A DNA stretch of 64,000 bases from Streptomyces sp. 11x1 (GCF_032598905.1 NZ_CP122458.1:1364001-1428000), one strand, 5' to 3'; numbered from the stretch's first letter, positions 45,364 through 55,140 are shown. The notes: a model not told the origin generated them from the letters alone. Made by a program: numbers and translations.

Positions 45364-46563
45364 TCAGGTCTCCAGCTCCGCCCGTGCCGCCACGAACGCG
45401 TCCACCGCCCGGTGCACGTCCGCCGTCGAGTGCGCGGCGGAGAGCTGGACGCGGATGCGGGCCTGGCCCTGCGGGACGACCGGGTAGGAGAAACCGATCA
45501 CGTAGACGCCACGTTCCAGGAGCAGCTCCGCCAGGCGCCCCGCCTTCGCCGCGTCGCCGATCATGACGGGGGCGATCGGGTGGTCGCCGGGGAGGATGTC
45601 GAAGCCCTCCTCGGTCATGCGGCGGCGGAACAGCGCCGTGTTCTCGGCGAGACGGACGCGCAGGTCGTCGGCCGACTCCAGGAGGTCGAGCACCTTCAGG
45701 GAGGCCGCCGCGATCACCGGCGCGAGGGTGTTGGAGAAGAGGTACGGGCGGGAGCGCTGGCGCAGCAGGGCGACGATCTCGGCGCGGGCGGCGACATAGC
45801 CGCCGGAGGCGCCGCCGAGGGCCTTGCCGAGGGTGCCGGTGATGATGTCGACGCGGTCCATGACGCCGTGCAGCTCGGGGGTGCCGCGGCCGCCGGGGCC
45901 GGTGAAGCCGACGGCGTGGGAGTCGTCGACCATGACCATGGCGTCGTGGCGGTCGGCGAGGTCACAGATCTCGCGGAGCGGGGCCACATAGCCGTCCATG
46001 GAGAACACGCCGTCGGTGACGATCAGCTTCCGGCGGGCGCCGCCCTCGGTGGCCTCCTTCAACTGGCGTTCCAGGTCGGCCAGATCACGGTTGGCGTAGC
46101 GGAAGCGGCGGGCCTTGGAGAGCCGGATGCCGTCGATGATCGAGGCGTGGTTGAGGGCGTCGGAGATCACCGCGTCCTCGGGGCCGAGCAGGGTCTCGAA
46201 GACGCCGCCGTTGGCGTCGAAGCAGGAGGAGTAGAGGATCGTGTCCTCCTGGCCGAGGAACGCCGACAGTCGCGCCTCCAGTTCCTTGTGCACCTCCTGG
46301 GTGCCGCAGATGAAGCGCACGGAGGCCATGCCGTAGCCCCAGCGGTCGAGGGCCTCGTGGGCGGCGGCGATCACCTCGGGGTGGTCGGCGAGGCCGAGGT
46401 AGTTGTTGGCGCAGAAGTTGAGGACCTCACCGGGACGGCCGCCGGCGGTGACCGCCACGGTCGCCGACTGCGGGGTGCCGATGACGCGCTCGGGCTTGTG
46501 CAGCCCGGCGGCACGGATCTCGTCGAGGGTGGTGCGCAGGTCGTCGCGCACGGAGTCGAACAT
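45364..46563 (-). CDS. kbl: Glycine C-acetyltransferase (2-amino-3-ketobutyrate CoA ligase)
   Basis: A 399-residue PLP enzyme of the alpha-oxoamine synthase family, the same family as the last domains of RedN and Red[15 protein letters not shown] is near residue 50, DDSHAVGF near 207, and the PLP lysine is in GTLGKALGG near 242. It splits 2-amino-3-oxobutyrate with CoA into glycine and acetyl-CoA. It follows tdh on the same strand by about 50 bases, giving the complete threonine-to-glycine route. Confidence 0.93.
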   Translation of the reverse strand: MFDSVRDDLRTTLDEIRAAGLHKPERVIGTPQSATVAVTAGGRPGEVLNFCANNYLGLADHPEVIAAAHEALDRWGYGMASVRFICGTQEVHKELEARLSAFLGQEDTILYSSCFDANGGVFETLLGPEDAVISDALNHASIIDGIRLSKARRFRYANRDLADLERQLKEATEGGARRKLIVTDGVFSMDGYVAPLREICDLADRHDAMVMVDDSHAVGFTGPGGRGTPELHGVMDRVDIITGTLGKALGGASGGYVAARAEIVALLRQRSRPYLFSNTLAPVIAAASLKVLDLLESADDLRVRLAENTALFRRRMTEEGFDILPGDHPIAPVMIGDAAKAGRLAELLLERGVYVIGFSYPVVPQGQARIRVQLSAAHSTADVHRAVDAFVAARAELET

Positions 46564-46613
46564 CGTGAACTCCTAGAAGAAGCAGGTGACTACGCGGTCC
46601 GGAAGCCGGTGGC

Positions 46614-47642
46614 TCACGCAGTCCAATCAAGGATGACCTTGCCGCCGGCACCACTCGCCGCGTCCGCGAACGCCGCCTCGTGGTCGCGGTAGCCGTAGCG
46701 GCCGGTGATGACGGGGGCCAGGTCGAGGCCGCCCTCCAGGAGGACCGTCATCGCGTACCAGGTCTCGAACATCTCCCGGCCGTAGATCCCCTTGATGGTG
46801 ATCATGGAGGTGACGATGCGGGCCCAGTCGACTGCGAACTCCTCGGACGGCAGTCCGAGCATGGCGATCCGGCCGCCGTGCGTCATGTTGGCGATCATGT
46901 CGCGCATCGCGGCGGGGTTGCCGGACATCTCCAGACCTATGTCGAAGCCCTCCCGCAGACCGAGGGCCCGCTGGCCGTCGGCGATGGTCGACTCCCGCAC
47001 GTCGAGCGCGAGGCTGACCCCGATCTTGCGGGCGAGTTCCAGCCGGTCCTCGCTGACGTCCGTGACCACGACATGGCGGGCCCCGGCGTGCCGGGCGACG
47101 GCGGCGGCCATCAGCCCGATGGGGCCCGCCCCGGTGATCAGGACGTCCTCGCCGACCAGCGGGAAGGAGAGCGCGGTGTGCACGGCGTTGCCGAACGGGT
47201 CGAAGATCGCGGCCACGTCGAGGTCGACGGGGACGCGGTGCACCCAGACGTTGCTCGCCGGCAGGGCCACGTACTCGGCGAACGCGCCGTCGCGTCCGAC
47301 GCCGAGGCCGACGGTGGCCCGGCACAGGTGGCGGCGGCCTGCGAGACAGTTGCGGCACTTGCCGCACACCAGGTGGCCCTCGCCGCTGACCCGGTCGCCG
47401 ACCCGGATGTCGGTGACGGCACCGCCGGTCTCCACGACCTCACCGACGAACTCGTGGCCGGCCACGAGCGGGGTGCGGATGGTCTGCCGGGCCCAGCCGT
47501 CCCAGGACCGGATGTGCAGGTCGGTGCCGCAGATCCCGGTCCGCAGGACCTTGATCAGGACGTCACCGGGGCCGATCTCGGGCTCCGGGACGTCGACGAG
47601 CCACAGCCCGGGCTCCGCCTTCTCCTTGACCAGCGCCTTCAA
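46614..47642 (-). CDS. tdh: L-threonine 3-dehydrogenase
   Basis: A 342-residue zinc alcohol-dehydrogenase-family enzyme, close to the usual 341 residues. [17 protein letters not shown] and the four-cysteine structural zinc loop [15 protein letters not shown] are clear, with [18 protein letters not shown] for NAD. I place the start at the TTG at 47642, which has AGGAG 8 bases upstream and gives the family N-terminus [12 protein letters not shown]. An ATG further upstream would add a poorly conserved leader. It oxidises threonine to the substrate of Kbl. Confidence 0.92.
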   Translation of the reverse strand: MKALVKEKAEPGLWLVDVPEPEIGPGDVLIKVLRTGICGTDLHIRSWDGWARQTIRTPLVAGHEFVGEVVETGGAVTDIRVGDRVSGEGHLVCGKCRNCLAGRRHLCRATVGLGVGRDGAFAEYVALPASNVWVHRVPVDLDVAAIFDPFGNAVHTALSFPLVGEDVLITGAGPIGLMAAAVARHAGARHVVVTDVSEDRLELARKIGVSLALDVRESTIADGQRALGLREGFDIGLEMSGNPAAMRDMIANMTHGGRIAMLGLPSEEFAVDWARIVTSMITIKGIYGREMFETWYAMTVLLEGGLDLAPVITGRYGYRDHEAAFADAASGAGGKVILDWTA

Positions 47643-47858
47643 CGCTACGGCTCCTGTGGGTGCGCCCCCGGTACGGCCCATGACGAACGGACCCGTACCG
47701 GGGAGAGGGGTGGAATCGCCGATCAATCTGCCGCACACCGATACCCCGGGTCCATCGAGCTTTTCTTAAGCTCCGCCGCAGCTTTCCTTCACACCCGCGG
47801 CAGCGATCCGCCGTGGACCGCACCGCCGATCCGCCATGAAGTGCCCTCCCCTCGGGCG

Positions 47859-48416
47859 TTACGGAAACGCCTCCCGTCCCTCGATCCGGGCGGCGAGCTG
47901 CGCGGCCATCGCCTTGATGGTCTCCAGACCCGCCGTGCCCCATGAGCGCGGCTGGACGTCCATGACACAGACCGTGCCGAGGGCTATGCCCGTACGGTCG
48001 AGGAGGGGGGCGCCGAGGTAGGAGCGGATGCCGTGGTCGTCGACGACGGGGTTGCCGGCGAACTTCGGGTACTCGCGGACGTCTTCGAGGACGAGCCCCT
48101 TGCGGCGCACCACCACATAGGGGCAGAACCCGTGGTCGCGGGCGAGACGACGATCGACACCGAGCACCGTGGTGTCCGCCGTGGGCTGCGCCGACACATG
48201 CAGGCCGGCGAAGAACTGTCGTTCCTCGTCGATGAAGTTGACCGTCGCGTACGGCACCGCGGCGACCTCCGCGAGCCGGTCCGCGAAGGCGTCGAACTCC
48301 GGTTCGACGTAGGCGCCGATCCCCAGCATCCGCAGCCGCGCCACGCGCTCGGGGGCGCCCGGGTCGTCGGGGGTGAGCAGCAGCCGTCCGACCGGACGCG
48401 GCGGGTCGTACGTCAC
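47859..48416 (-). CDS. GAF-domain protein of the conservon
   Basis: A 185-residue protein that is essentially one GAF domain, with VPYATVNFIDEERQFFAG, then FCPYVV and YLGAPLLDRTGIALGTVCVMD. GAF domains sense small molecules or haem. The GTG start at 48416 overlaps the cvnD stop as GTGA, so it belongs to the conservon transcript as a fifth gene, a place often held by a cytochrome P450 elsewhere. Its ligand is unknown. Confidence 0.83.
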   Translation of the reverse strand: MTYDPPRPVGRLLLTPDDPGAPERVARLRMLGIGAYVEPEFDAFADRLAEVAAVPYATVNFIDEERQFFAGLHVSAQPTADTTVLGVDRRLARDHGFCPYVVVRRKGLVLEDVREYPKFAGNPVVDDHGIRSYLGAPLLDRTGIALGTVCVMDVQPRSWGTAGLETIKAMAAQLAARIEGREAFP

Positions 48417-49012
48417 GTGTGGGCTCCGTGGCTCGGCAGCTGCGCCGGGGTGTGGGCGAGGAGGTGCCGGACGAGGGTGAGCAGGGTCTGGACGCCCGAG
48501 CTGGAGATCCGGGCGTCGCAGCAGACGACGGGGATCTCCGGGTCGAGGTCGAGGGCCGCGCGCACCTCGTCGGCGTCGTAGCGGTAGGAGCCGTCGAACT
48601 CGTTGATGGCGACGATGAAGCCGAGGCCGCGTTGCTCGAAGAAGTCGACGGCGGCGAAGCAGTCCTCCAGGCGGCGCGTGTCGGCGAGGATGACCGCGCC
48701 GAGGGCGCCCTCGGAGAGTTCGTCCCACATGAACCAGAACCGTTGCTGTCCGGGGGTGCCGAACAGATAGAGCACATGGCGCGGGTCCAGGGTGATGCGG
48801 CCGAAGTCCATCGCGACGGTCGTCTCGACCTTGTTCTCGATGCCGTCGAGATTGTCGGTCGCGGCGCTCACGGTGGTGAGCAGTTCCTCCGTGCTCAGCG
48901 GCGCGATCTCGCTCACCGCGCCGACGAAGGTCGTCTTGCCGACCCCGAACCCTCCCGCCACCAGGATCTTGAGTGCGGTGGGGAAGGGGTCAGAGCTGTC
49001 GTCGTAGTCCAT
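48413..49012 (-). CDS. cvnD: Conservon GTP-binding protein CvnD
   Basis: A 199-residue small GTPase-like protein. The P-loop is GGFGVGKTTF (about residues 19-28), with TVAMDFGRI and the switch-like LFGTPGQQRF following. In conservons, CvnD is the G-protein-like part of a membrane-linked complex with CvnA, B and C. It overlaps cvnC by 23 bases and the GAF gene by four. Confidence 0.92.
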   Translation of the reverse strand: MDYDDSSDPFPTALKILVAGGFGVGKTTFVGAVSEIAPLSTEELLTTVSAATDNLDGIENKVETTVAMDFGRITLDPRHVLYLFGTPGQQRFWFMWDELSEGALGAVILADTRRLEDCFAAVDFFEQRGLGFIVAINEFDGSYRYDADEVRAALDLDPEIPVVCCDARISSSGVQTLLTLVRHLLAHTPAQLPSHGAHT

Positions 49013-49367
49013 CGAGCACTGCCTCCAGAAGAGACCGGTCTGTCGGGTTGTGGTGGAAAACCGGGGGCTTGGTGGTGAGGGCTCCGCAGTCGACGAGGTC
49101 GGACAGCAGCACCTTGGTGACCGTCGCCGGCAACTTGAGGTGGGCGGCGATCTCGGCGACCGAGACGGGTGCCCGGCACAGGTCGAGTGCGGTCGCGTGC
49201 TCGGGGCCCAGATAGCCGAGGGGGGTCGCCCCGGTGGCCATCACCTGTGAGAGGAGATCGAGCGCGGTGGTCGGCCGGGTCCGGCCGTTGATGACGGTGT
49301 AGGGGCGCACCAGACGCCCGGCGGCGTCGTCGTACAAGGGTCCGTCGCCGGCCGCGGGCACGGTCAA
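48990..49367 (-). CDS. cvnC: Conservon DUF742 protein CvnC
   Basis: A 125-residue DUF742 protein with a winged-helix-like fold (RLVRPYTVINGRT near residue 18, then LCRAPVSVAEIAAHLKLP and VLLSDLVDCGAL). Its start overlaps the cvnB stop by four bases. CvnC proteins join CvnB and CvnD in the conservon complex; the DNA-binding potential of the fold is not established. Confidence 0.9.
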   Translation of the reverse strand: MTVPAAGDGPLYDDAAGRLVRPYTVINGRTRPTTALDLLSQVMATGATPLGYLGPEHATALDLCRAPVSVAEIAAHLKLPATVTKVLLSDLVDCGALTTKPPVFHHNPTDRSLLEAVLDGLRRQL

Positions 49368-49795
49368 GGCCTCATCGCGGAGGGTTCGACGGCTTGCCGG
49401 GGCTGGGTGACCAGGTACGGGCGGACGCTCTTGACCAGCATCGCCATCTCGTAGCCGAGGACGGCGGCGTCGGCCTCGCGTCCGGCGAGCACGGCGAGGC
49501 AGGTGCCGGAACCGGCCGTGGAGACGAACAGCAGGGTCGAGGCGAGTTCGACGACGACCTGGCGGACGTCGCCGCCGTCGCCGAAGCGGACGCCCGCGCT
49601 GCGTCCGAGGGAGTACAGGCCGGAGGCCAGGGCCGCCATGTGGTCGGCGCTGTCCGGGTCCAGGCCGTGGACCGACTTCACCAGCCCGTCACAGGAGAGC
49701 AGCACCGCGCTCGTGGTGTGCGGTACACGCTGGACGAGGCCGCTCATCAGCCAGTCGAGGTCGGATACATGGCCGGTCGGCGCATCGCTCGCCAT
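49364..49795 (-). CDS. cvnB: Conservon roadblock/LC7 protein CvnB
   Basis: A 143-residue roadblock/LC7-domain protein, beginning MASDAPTGHVSDLDWLMSGL and containing AVLLSCDGLVKSVHG and the C-terminal AMLVKSVRPYL. CvnB-like proteins resemble regulators of small GTPases (MglB). I chose the ATG at 49795 because AAGGAG lies 12 bases upstream and the family begins there. An ATG at 49882 overlaps the cvnA stop but adds a Thr/Pro-rich leader. Confidence 0.9.
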   Translation of the reverse strand: MASDAPTGHVSDLDWLMSGLVQRVPHTTSAVLLSCDGLVKSVHGLDPDSADHMAALASGLYSLGRSAGVRFGDGGDVRQVVVELASTLLFVSTAGSGTCLAVLAGREADAAVLGYEMAMLVKSVRPYLVTQPRQAVEPSAMRP

Positions 49796-49878
49796 GGTGG
49801 ATCGACTCCTTGGGGTGCGTTGGTCTGCGGGAGCGCAGGGGGTGGGGGCCGTGGTGGTGGGGGTGGTGAGGGGGGTGG

Positions 49879-52194
49879 TCATCCGGCCGGTGTGCTCCCG
49901 TCCTGCCGGGGTGTGAGGTCGTGTGCCGCGTCGAGGGCGGACGGCGGTACGGCTATGGGGGCGCCGCCCCTGGGGTGTCCGCCCAGGGGTTGCGCGGCGT
50001 CCTTGTGGGGTGCGTCCATGTGGGCCAGCTCCCTGTGGAGTGCGTCGGCGCCGCCCGTGCCGTCGTGCGGGGCCGGGACTGGGTAGCCGGTGTTCGAGAC
50101 TGTGCGCGTCTGTCCCGTGTCGATCCGGGACGCGGCGTCGGGGGCGGGCGGTGAGAAGTCCGCGGGGGACGCGAAGTCGCCCGGGGCGGCGACGTCCGCG
50201 CGCGAAGCGAAGTCGGGGCGGGAAGCGATGTCCGCGCGGGAGGTGAAGTCGGCGGGCGAAGCGCTGTCCGCGCGGGAACCGAAGTCGGTGGGAGTGGCGA
50301 TGTCCACCTGCGGCGTGTCCAGGGTGGAGGTGTCCCAGTCCGAGCTCTCCATCTGGCGTGCCTCGGCGAGTCCGATGCCGCGCTGGAAGGCGGCCATCAG
50401 CCCGGGGTCGTGGCCGATGTAGTGGTCGGGGTCCTGCCGGGGCGTGGGCGCGGGGCCGCCGCGCAGCTGGGGCACGATGTGCTGCTGGGCGCGGCGGCGG
50501 GGCAGCTGGGGCTTGCCCATGGTCCCGCGGACGGCGCCGCCGACCCGGGGGGTCGGGGGTGTGCCGGCGTTGTCCGCGACCGTCCCCCGGTCGTCCGGGC
50601 GGATGCCGGGCACGGCCTCGGCCGGGTTGGGCCGGTCCTCCCGGGCGCCGCGTACCGGCAGCGGGGTCGGTCCGGTGCCGCTTCTGCCCGAGCCCTGCCG
50701 GACGCCGCCCCGGCCGGGGCCCTGTTGTCGGGGCACGGTGGCGCGTGCGGGGCTCGGCGCCGCGCGGTGGCCGGTCTCGGGACGTGCGGGCTGCGCGGGG
50801 GCCGGGCGGCCGGATCGCTCGTGCGCGTCGGCGGCGCGGGCGGGGCCGCCGGCCGTCGGACGGTCGGCGGGGCCGGGTGCGGACGCCCGCTGGGGCGGGG
50901 TGGCCGGTGCCTGGTGGGGCCCGGCGGGCCTGCGCGTGCCGGTGCTCTGCTCGGGGACGGCGTGGGTGTGCGGCAGGTCGTCGGGTTCGCCGCCGAGGAG
51001 GCCCTGAGGGACGACGAACGCGGCCTGGACGCCACCGTAGATGTTGCTCTGGAGGCGGACCTGGATGCCGTGGCGGCGGGCCAGCTGGGAGACGACGAAG
51101 AGTCCGATGCGGCCGTCCTGGAGGAGGCTGGCGACGTTTACCTGGTCAGGGTCGGCGAGCAGGGCGTTCATCTTGTTCTGCTCGGTGACGGGCATACCGA
51201 GACCGCGGTCCTCGACCTCGACGGCGAGGCCGGAGGTGACGAGATTGGCGCGGAGCAGGACCTGGGTGTGCGGGGCGGAGAAGACCGTGGCGTTCTCGAC
51301 GAGCTCGGCGAGGAGGTGGATGACGTCGGCGACGGCGTGCCCGCGCAGGGTGCCGTCGACGGGGGGCACCAGCTTGACCCGGGAGTACTGCTCGACCTCG
51401 GCGATCGCGGAGCGCAGCACCTCGGTCATGGAGACGGGGTTGCTCCACTGGCGGCGGGAGACGGCACCGCCGAGGACGGCGAGGTTCTCGGCGTGACGGC
51501 GGATGCGGGTGGCGAGGTGGTCGACGTGGAAGAGGCCCTTGAGCAGGTCCGGGTCCTCGATCTCGTTCTCCAGGTCGTCGAGGATGGAGATCTCGCGCTG
51601 GACGAGGGACTGGAGTCGGCGGGCCAGGTTCACGAAGACTTCGAGCTTCTGTTCGCTGCCGGCGTGGCTGGAGAGCTGGGAGGCCTGGACGACGGCGGTG
51701 ACGGCGCTGTCGTGGGCGCGGGCGAGGTCGGCGGCGAGCGGCTCGAAGTCGTCGGCGCCGGCGGCGGTTCTGACGCGGGGCCCGCGCGCGGGCGGCTGGT
51801 CGCCGCGCCGGAGCGCGTCGACCAGGGAGCGCAGGTCGTCCTCGCCCTTGCTGCTGGCCTCACGCAGGGCGCCCAGCCGTTCGCGGACGGACTTGGCGGT
51901 GCGCCCGGCGGCCACGGCGCCGATCGCGATGCCGGCGAGGGCCACGGCGGCGGCTCCGGCGAGGACCGCCCACAGAGTGAGGCTGGGGCGGGCGCCGCCG
52001 GCGCGGAAGGTGAAGAGGACGGCGGCGCAGGCGCTGAGGGCGACCGCGGTGGGGGGCAGGACCGCGAGGCGCACCAGCTGTGGCCGTATGTGGATCTCGG
52101 GCAGTGAGGGGACGGCGGCGCGGGTGGCCGATCGCCCGTGCCGCCCGCCCTCACGGCGGTCTGCGCGGGCGGCCGGTGCGCGAAGGTGAGACAT
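49879..52194 (-). CDS. cvnA: Conservon sensor histidine kinase-like protein CvnA
   Basis: A 771-residue membrane protein. Two hydrophobic segments lie near residues 35-95, followed by a HAMP/coiled region, then an HATPase_c domain (about 300-425) with the N-box HLLAELVENATVFS and G-box VEDRGLGM. The C-terminal 340 residues are disordered, rich in Pro, Arg and Gly, and contain a nine-unit hexapeptide repeat. CvnA proteins are thought to sense signals and work with CvnB-D. The ATG at 52194 is preferred; the open frame to 52332 is Arg-rich and non-conserved. Confidence 0.88.
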   Translation of the reverse strand: MSHLRAPAARADRREGGRHGRSATRAAVPSLPEIHIRPQLVRLAVLPPTAVALSACAAVLFTFRAGGARPSLTLWAVLAGAAAVALAGIAIGAVAAGRTAKSVRERLGALREASSKGEDDLRSLVDALRRGDQPPARGPRVRTAAGADDFEPLAADLARAHDSAVTAVVQASQLSSHAGSEQKLEVFVNLARRLQSLVQREISILDDLENEIEDPDLLKGLFHVDHLATRIRRHAENLAVLGGAVSRRQWSNPVSMTEVLRSAIAEVEQYSRVKLVPPVDGTLRGHAVADVIHLLAELVENATVFSAPHTQVLLRANLVTSGLAVEVEDRGLGMPVTEQNKMNALLADPDQVNVASLLQDGRIGLFVVSQLARRHGIQVRLQSNIYGGVQAAFVVPQGLLGGEPDDLPHTHAVPEQSTGTRRPAGPHQAPATPPQRASAPGPADRPTAGGPARAADAHERSGRPAPAQPARPETGHRAAPSPARATVPRQQGPGRGGVRQGSGRSGTGPTPLPVRGAREDRPNPAEAVPGIRPDDRGTVADNAGTPPTPRVGGAVRGTMGKPQLPRRRAQQHIVPQLRGGPAPTPRQDPDHYIGHDPGLMAAFQRGIGLAEARQMESSDWDTSTLDTPQVDIATPTDFGSRADSASPADFTSRADIASRPDFASRADVAAPGDFASPADFSPPAPDAASRIDTGQTRTVSNTGYPVPAPHDGTGGADALHRELAHMDAPHKDAAQPLGGHPRGGAPIAVPPSALDAAHDLTPRQDGSTPAG
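50146..50307 (-). repeat. Nine 18-bp units in the cvnA tail
   Basis: The 162 bases encode nine consecutive hexapeptides of the pattern x-D-(F/I/S/V)-(A/G/T)-S-(R/P), for example ADFTSR, ADIASR and PDFASR. The units are degenerate at the DNA level but keep exact 18-base spacing. They lie in the disordered C-terminal tail of CvnA. Confidence 0.88.
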
Positions 52195-52493
52195 CAGCGT
52201 CCTCGTACTGGTCCGTCTGGGTGTGGGGGGTGCCGCGTCCGGGCGACTCGGGCGTGCGCCCTCGCGTGTCGGTCGCGAGAGTCGAAGAATTCGGCACAGC
52301 GTCGCCCGACGGCAACTCACAGTAGTCGCCAACGCGTCATGTGCGGTGCGCAGTTGACAAAGACCGCCGTAATGCGTCCCGCTCTGGTATGAGGCTTCGC
52401 GCGAAAGTCCGATAATTCTTCGGAGGCTTGTTCCTGTCGGATTCCTTTTCCGCTCGAATTTCGATCAGAGTCGCTCAGAATGGGTCGGTAAGA
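52195..52493. other. Conservon upstream region
   Basis: About 300 bases without a gene. It should contain the cvnA promoter; the stretch 52370-52480 is clearly more AT-rich than its surroundings. I could not single out -10 and -35 boxes with confidence. Confidence 0.5.
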
Positions 52494-52538
52494 GACGCAG
52501 AGGGCCGGGGAGCACAGTGCTCCCCGGCCCTCTGCGTC
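52494..52538 (-). terminator. Long hairpin after the metallo-beta-lactamase-fold gene
   Basis: A near-perfect inverted repeat with 22-base arms (52494-52515 and 52517-52538), 42 bases beyond the stop of the gene at 52581. It should stop that transcript before the conservon. Confidence 0.82.
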
Positions 52539-52580
52539 CATCGAAAAATCACCCTGTCGGGAGAATTCCCGACCGGATTC

Positions 52581-53759
52581 TCAGCCCTCCGCCACCAGGT
52601 CCAGCCGCTCCCCCACCGGGGGCCAGGCGGCCCAGCCGCCGACCGGCTGCTGGGAGACCGCGCGCCACCACGGATCCACCGGCGGGGTGTTCTTCGGCTC
52701 GAACGGCTCCCCCGGCCGCGGCGCGGCCATCGTGACCCCCGCGTCGTGGGTGGCCCACATCATGCGCTCGCCCGGCTCGGCCCAGGCGTGCATCGCCAGG
52801 TTGAACGTCGCCCAGTGGATCGGCATCATCACCCCGCCGGGCTCGCCGCCCTGCAGGTCGAGGTGGGTCCGCAGTCCCTCGTCGGGGGTCATGTGGATGT
52901 CGGGCCAATACTCCGAATAGGCACCCACCTGGATCATGGTGAGGTCGAACGGGCCGTGCGCGGCGCCGATGTCCTTGAAGCCCTCGAAGTACCCGGTGTC
53001 GCCGCTGTGGTAGATCCGGTGCTCCTCACCGGCGACGACCCAGGAGGCCCAGAGCGTGTGCTGGGTGTTGCGCAGGCCCCTGCCGCAGAAATGCCGCGCC
53101 GGGGTCGCGGTCAGGGTGAGGCCGCCGACCTTGGTGTCCTCGTGCCAGTCCAGCTCGCGGATCCGGTCCGCGGAGACCCCCCAGTGCTCCAGATGGGCGC
53201 CGACGCCCAGGGGCACGGCGAAGAGCGTGTCCGTGCCCGCCAATTCCTTGATCGAGGGCATGTCGAGGTGGTCGTAGTGGTCGTGCGAGATGACGACGAC
53301 GTCGACCGGGCCGAGCGCGGCCAGCGGCACCGGCACGGGGTGCAGCCGCTTGGGCCCGGCGAAGGCGAACGGGGAGCAGCGCTCACCCCAGACCGGGTCG
53401 AAGAGCACCCGGTGGCCGTCGATCTCGGCGAGCACGCTGGAATGTCCCATCCAGGTGGTCCGCAGCCCGCTCGCCGGGGGCCTGGCCACGTCGGCGAGGG
53501 TCGTGGAGTGCACGGGGATCAGCCCCGCCGGGGCCCGCCGCACCCTCTCGTCCTTGCGGAAGTAGCTCTTCGCCATTTCCACGGCGGCACCCCCGGAGGG
53601 GCGGACCTGGGCGCCGTCGGGGTTCACGAAGACCCCGTTCGCGAAATGCGGGGATCTGCGGATCCGCTCCAATCGGGCGCCGCTCGGATCCGCGCCGAAG
53701 GCGGCGGGCCGCACTGCGCGCAGCCCCGAGCTCAGAGAACGGGATCCGGAACCGGACAC
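52581..53759 (-). CDS. Metallo-beta-lactamase-fold hydrolase (NAPE-PLD-like)
   Basis: A 392-residue protein of the UlaG/NAPE-PLD branch of the metallo-beta-lactamase superfamily. The metal-binding motif is SHDHYDHLD near residue 160. Other ligand positions are TPARHFCGRG, HSGDTGYF and PIHWATFNLA. An N-terminal arm contains HSTTLADVARPP, then TTWMGHSS. The family cleaves phosphodiesters of N-acyl phospholipids or related substrates; the substrate here is unknown. It is divergent from the dehydrogenase at 53891. Confidence 0.87.
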   Translation of the reverse strand: MSGSGSRSLSSGLRAVRPAAFGADPSGARLERIRRSPHFANGVFVNPDGAQVRPSGGAAVEMAKSYFRKDERVRRAPAGLIPVHSTTLADVARPPASGLRTTWMGHSSVLAEIDGHRVLFDPVWGERCSPFAFAGPKRLHPVPVPLAALGPVDVVVISHDHYDHLDMPSIKELAGTDTLFAVPLGVGAHLEHWGVSADRIRELDWHEDTKVGGLTLTATPARHFCGRGLRNTQHTLWASWVVAGEEHRIYHSGDTGYFEGFKDIGAAHGPFDLTMIQVGAYSEYWPDIHMTPDEGLRTHLDLQGGEPGGVMMPIHWATFNLAMHAWAEPGERMMWATHDAGVTMAAPRPGEPFEPKNTPPVDPWWRAVSQQPVGGWAAWPPVGERLDLVAEG

Positions 53760-53890
53760 GGCACCTCCAGGTGGATTCGCTCAGGCATCCCATTATGGTC
53801 CGCCCCTCCGACCGCGCCGGGTCCGATTGTCCCCGCGCGATGCAATACTGACCAACTATTCAGTAGATCCTTTTGTTCCCGGGGAGCCCC

Positions 53891-55072
53891 ATGACCATCA
53901 GCCCTTTCATGTCGCTCACCTGGACCGACCACGTAACGGGCCGACGGGGCTTCCTGGTCGTGGACCGGCTGGTGCGCGGGGTCTGCAGCGGTGGCCTGCG
54001 GATGCGCCCCGGCTGCACGCTGGACGAGGTCGCCGGGCTCGCGCGCGGCATGACCATGAAGGAAGCACTGCACTACGCCCCCGAGGGCCGGTACGTCCCG
54101 CTCGGCGGCGCCAAGGGCGGCATCGACTGCGACCCCCGGGACCCGGAGGCCTACGGCGTCCTGGTGCGCTACCTGCGCGCGATGCGCCCGTACATCGAGA
54201 GCTTCTGGACCACGGGCGAGGACCTCGGTCTCGCCCAGGACCTGGTGGACCGCGCGGCCGGCGAGGCGGGCCTGGTGTCGACGGTCCAGGCGGTGTACCC
54301 CCTCCTGGACGACGAGGGATCGGCCCGGCGACGCCTCGCGGACGCCTTCGCCGTCCAGGTGGACGGCATCGGCCTCGACGAACTGGTGGGCGGCTGCGGT
54401 GTCGCCGAGTCCGTGCTCACCGCCCTCGACCGGACCGGTACGCCGCACGCCGGGACCCGGGTCGCCGTGCAGGGCCTGGGCACCATGGGCGGCGCCACCG
54501 CCCGCTTCCTCGCCCGCGCCGGCCTCACGGTCGTCGCGGTCGCCGACATCAAGGGCACCGTCACCAACCCCGCCGGACTGGACGTCGAGGCCCTGCTCGC
54601 CGCGCGCGACCCGTACGGCACGATCGACCGCGCCGCGCTGCGGCCCAGCGACCGGGAGACCCCCGCCGACGCCTGGGTGGCCACCGAGGCCGACGTGCTC
54701 GTCCCCGCGGCCGTCTCCTACGCGATCGACACCACCAACCACCACCTCGTCACCGCCCGGCTGATCGTCGAGGCGGCCAACATGCCCGTGCTGCCCGAGG
54801 CCGAGGAGGCGCTCACCTCCCGCGGTGTGACCATGCTGCCCGACGTGGTGGTCAACTCCGGTACGAACGCCTGGTGGTGGTGGACCCTCTTCGGCGACAT
54901 CGGCCCCACCGCCGACGAGGCGTTCACGCACACCCGCCGTTCCATGCGCGCCCTCGTCGACCTGATGCTCACCCGGGCCGAGACCGAGGGCATCACGCCC
55001 CGCGCCGCCGCCCACGCCATCGCAGCCGACCGCGTCCCGGCGATCACGGACCGCTTCGGCTGGCACCGCTGA
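53891..55072 (+). CDS. Glu/Leu/Phe/Val dehydrogenase family enzyme
   Basis: A 393-residue amino-acid dehydrogenase. The substrate-binding and catalytic lysine region is GLRMRPG...PLGGAKGGID, and the NAD motif is VAVQGLGTMGGATARFLA near residue 197. The length is shorter than classic glutamate dehydrogenases but in the range of leucine/valine dehydrogenase-like proteins. I chose the ATG at 53891 with GGGGA upstream; a TTG/ATG extension to 53873 is possible. The likely regulator is the TetR gene that follows 68 bases later on the same strand. Confidence 0.85.
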   Translation: MTISPFMSLTWTDHVTGRRGFLVVDRLVRGVCSGGLRMRPGCTLDEVAGLARGMTMKEALHYAPEGRYVPLGGAKGGIDCDPRDPEAYGVLVRYLRAMRPYIESFWTTGEDLGLAQDLVDRAAGEAGLVSTVQAVYPLLDDEGSARRRLADAFAVQVDGIGLDELVGGCGVAESVLTALDRTGTPHAGTRVAVQGLGTMGGATARFLARAGLTVVAVADIKGTVTNPAGLDVEALLAARDPYGTIDRAALRPSDRETPADAWVATEADVLVPAAVSYAIDTTNHHLVTARLIVEAANMPVLPEAEEALTSRGVTMLPDVVVNSGTNAWWWWTLFGDIGPTADEAFTHTRRSMRALVDLMLTRAETEGITPRAAAHAIAADRVPAITDRFGWHR

Positions 55073-55140
55073 CGTCCCCGCCCGCGCCGGCGTGGCTCGA
55101 AGCCTGCGGCGGCACTCGGAGGCCTGGGTAGGGTTGCCAC

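Noticed and set aside
47757..47773. Hairpin GAGCTT-N5-AAGCTC upstream of tdh as a riboswitch or attenuator
   Set aside because: Only six base pairs and no known ligand-binding core; it may be a chance palindrome in the promoter region.
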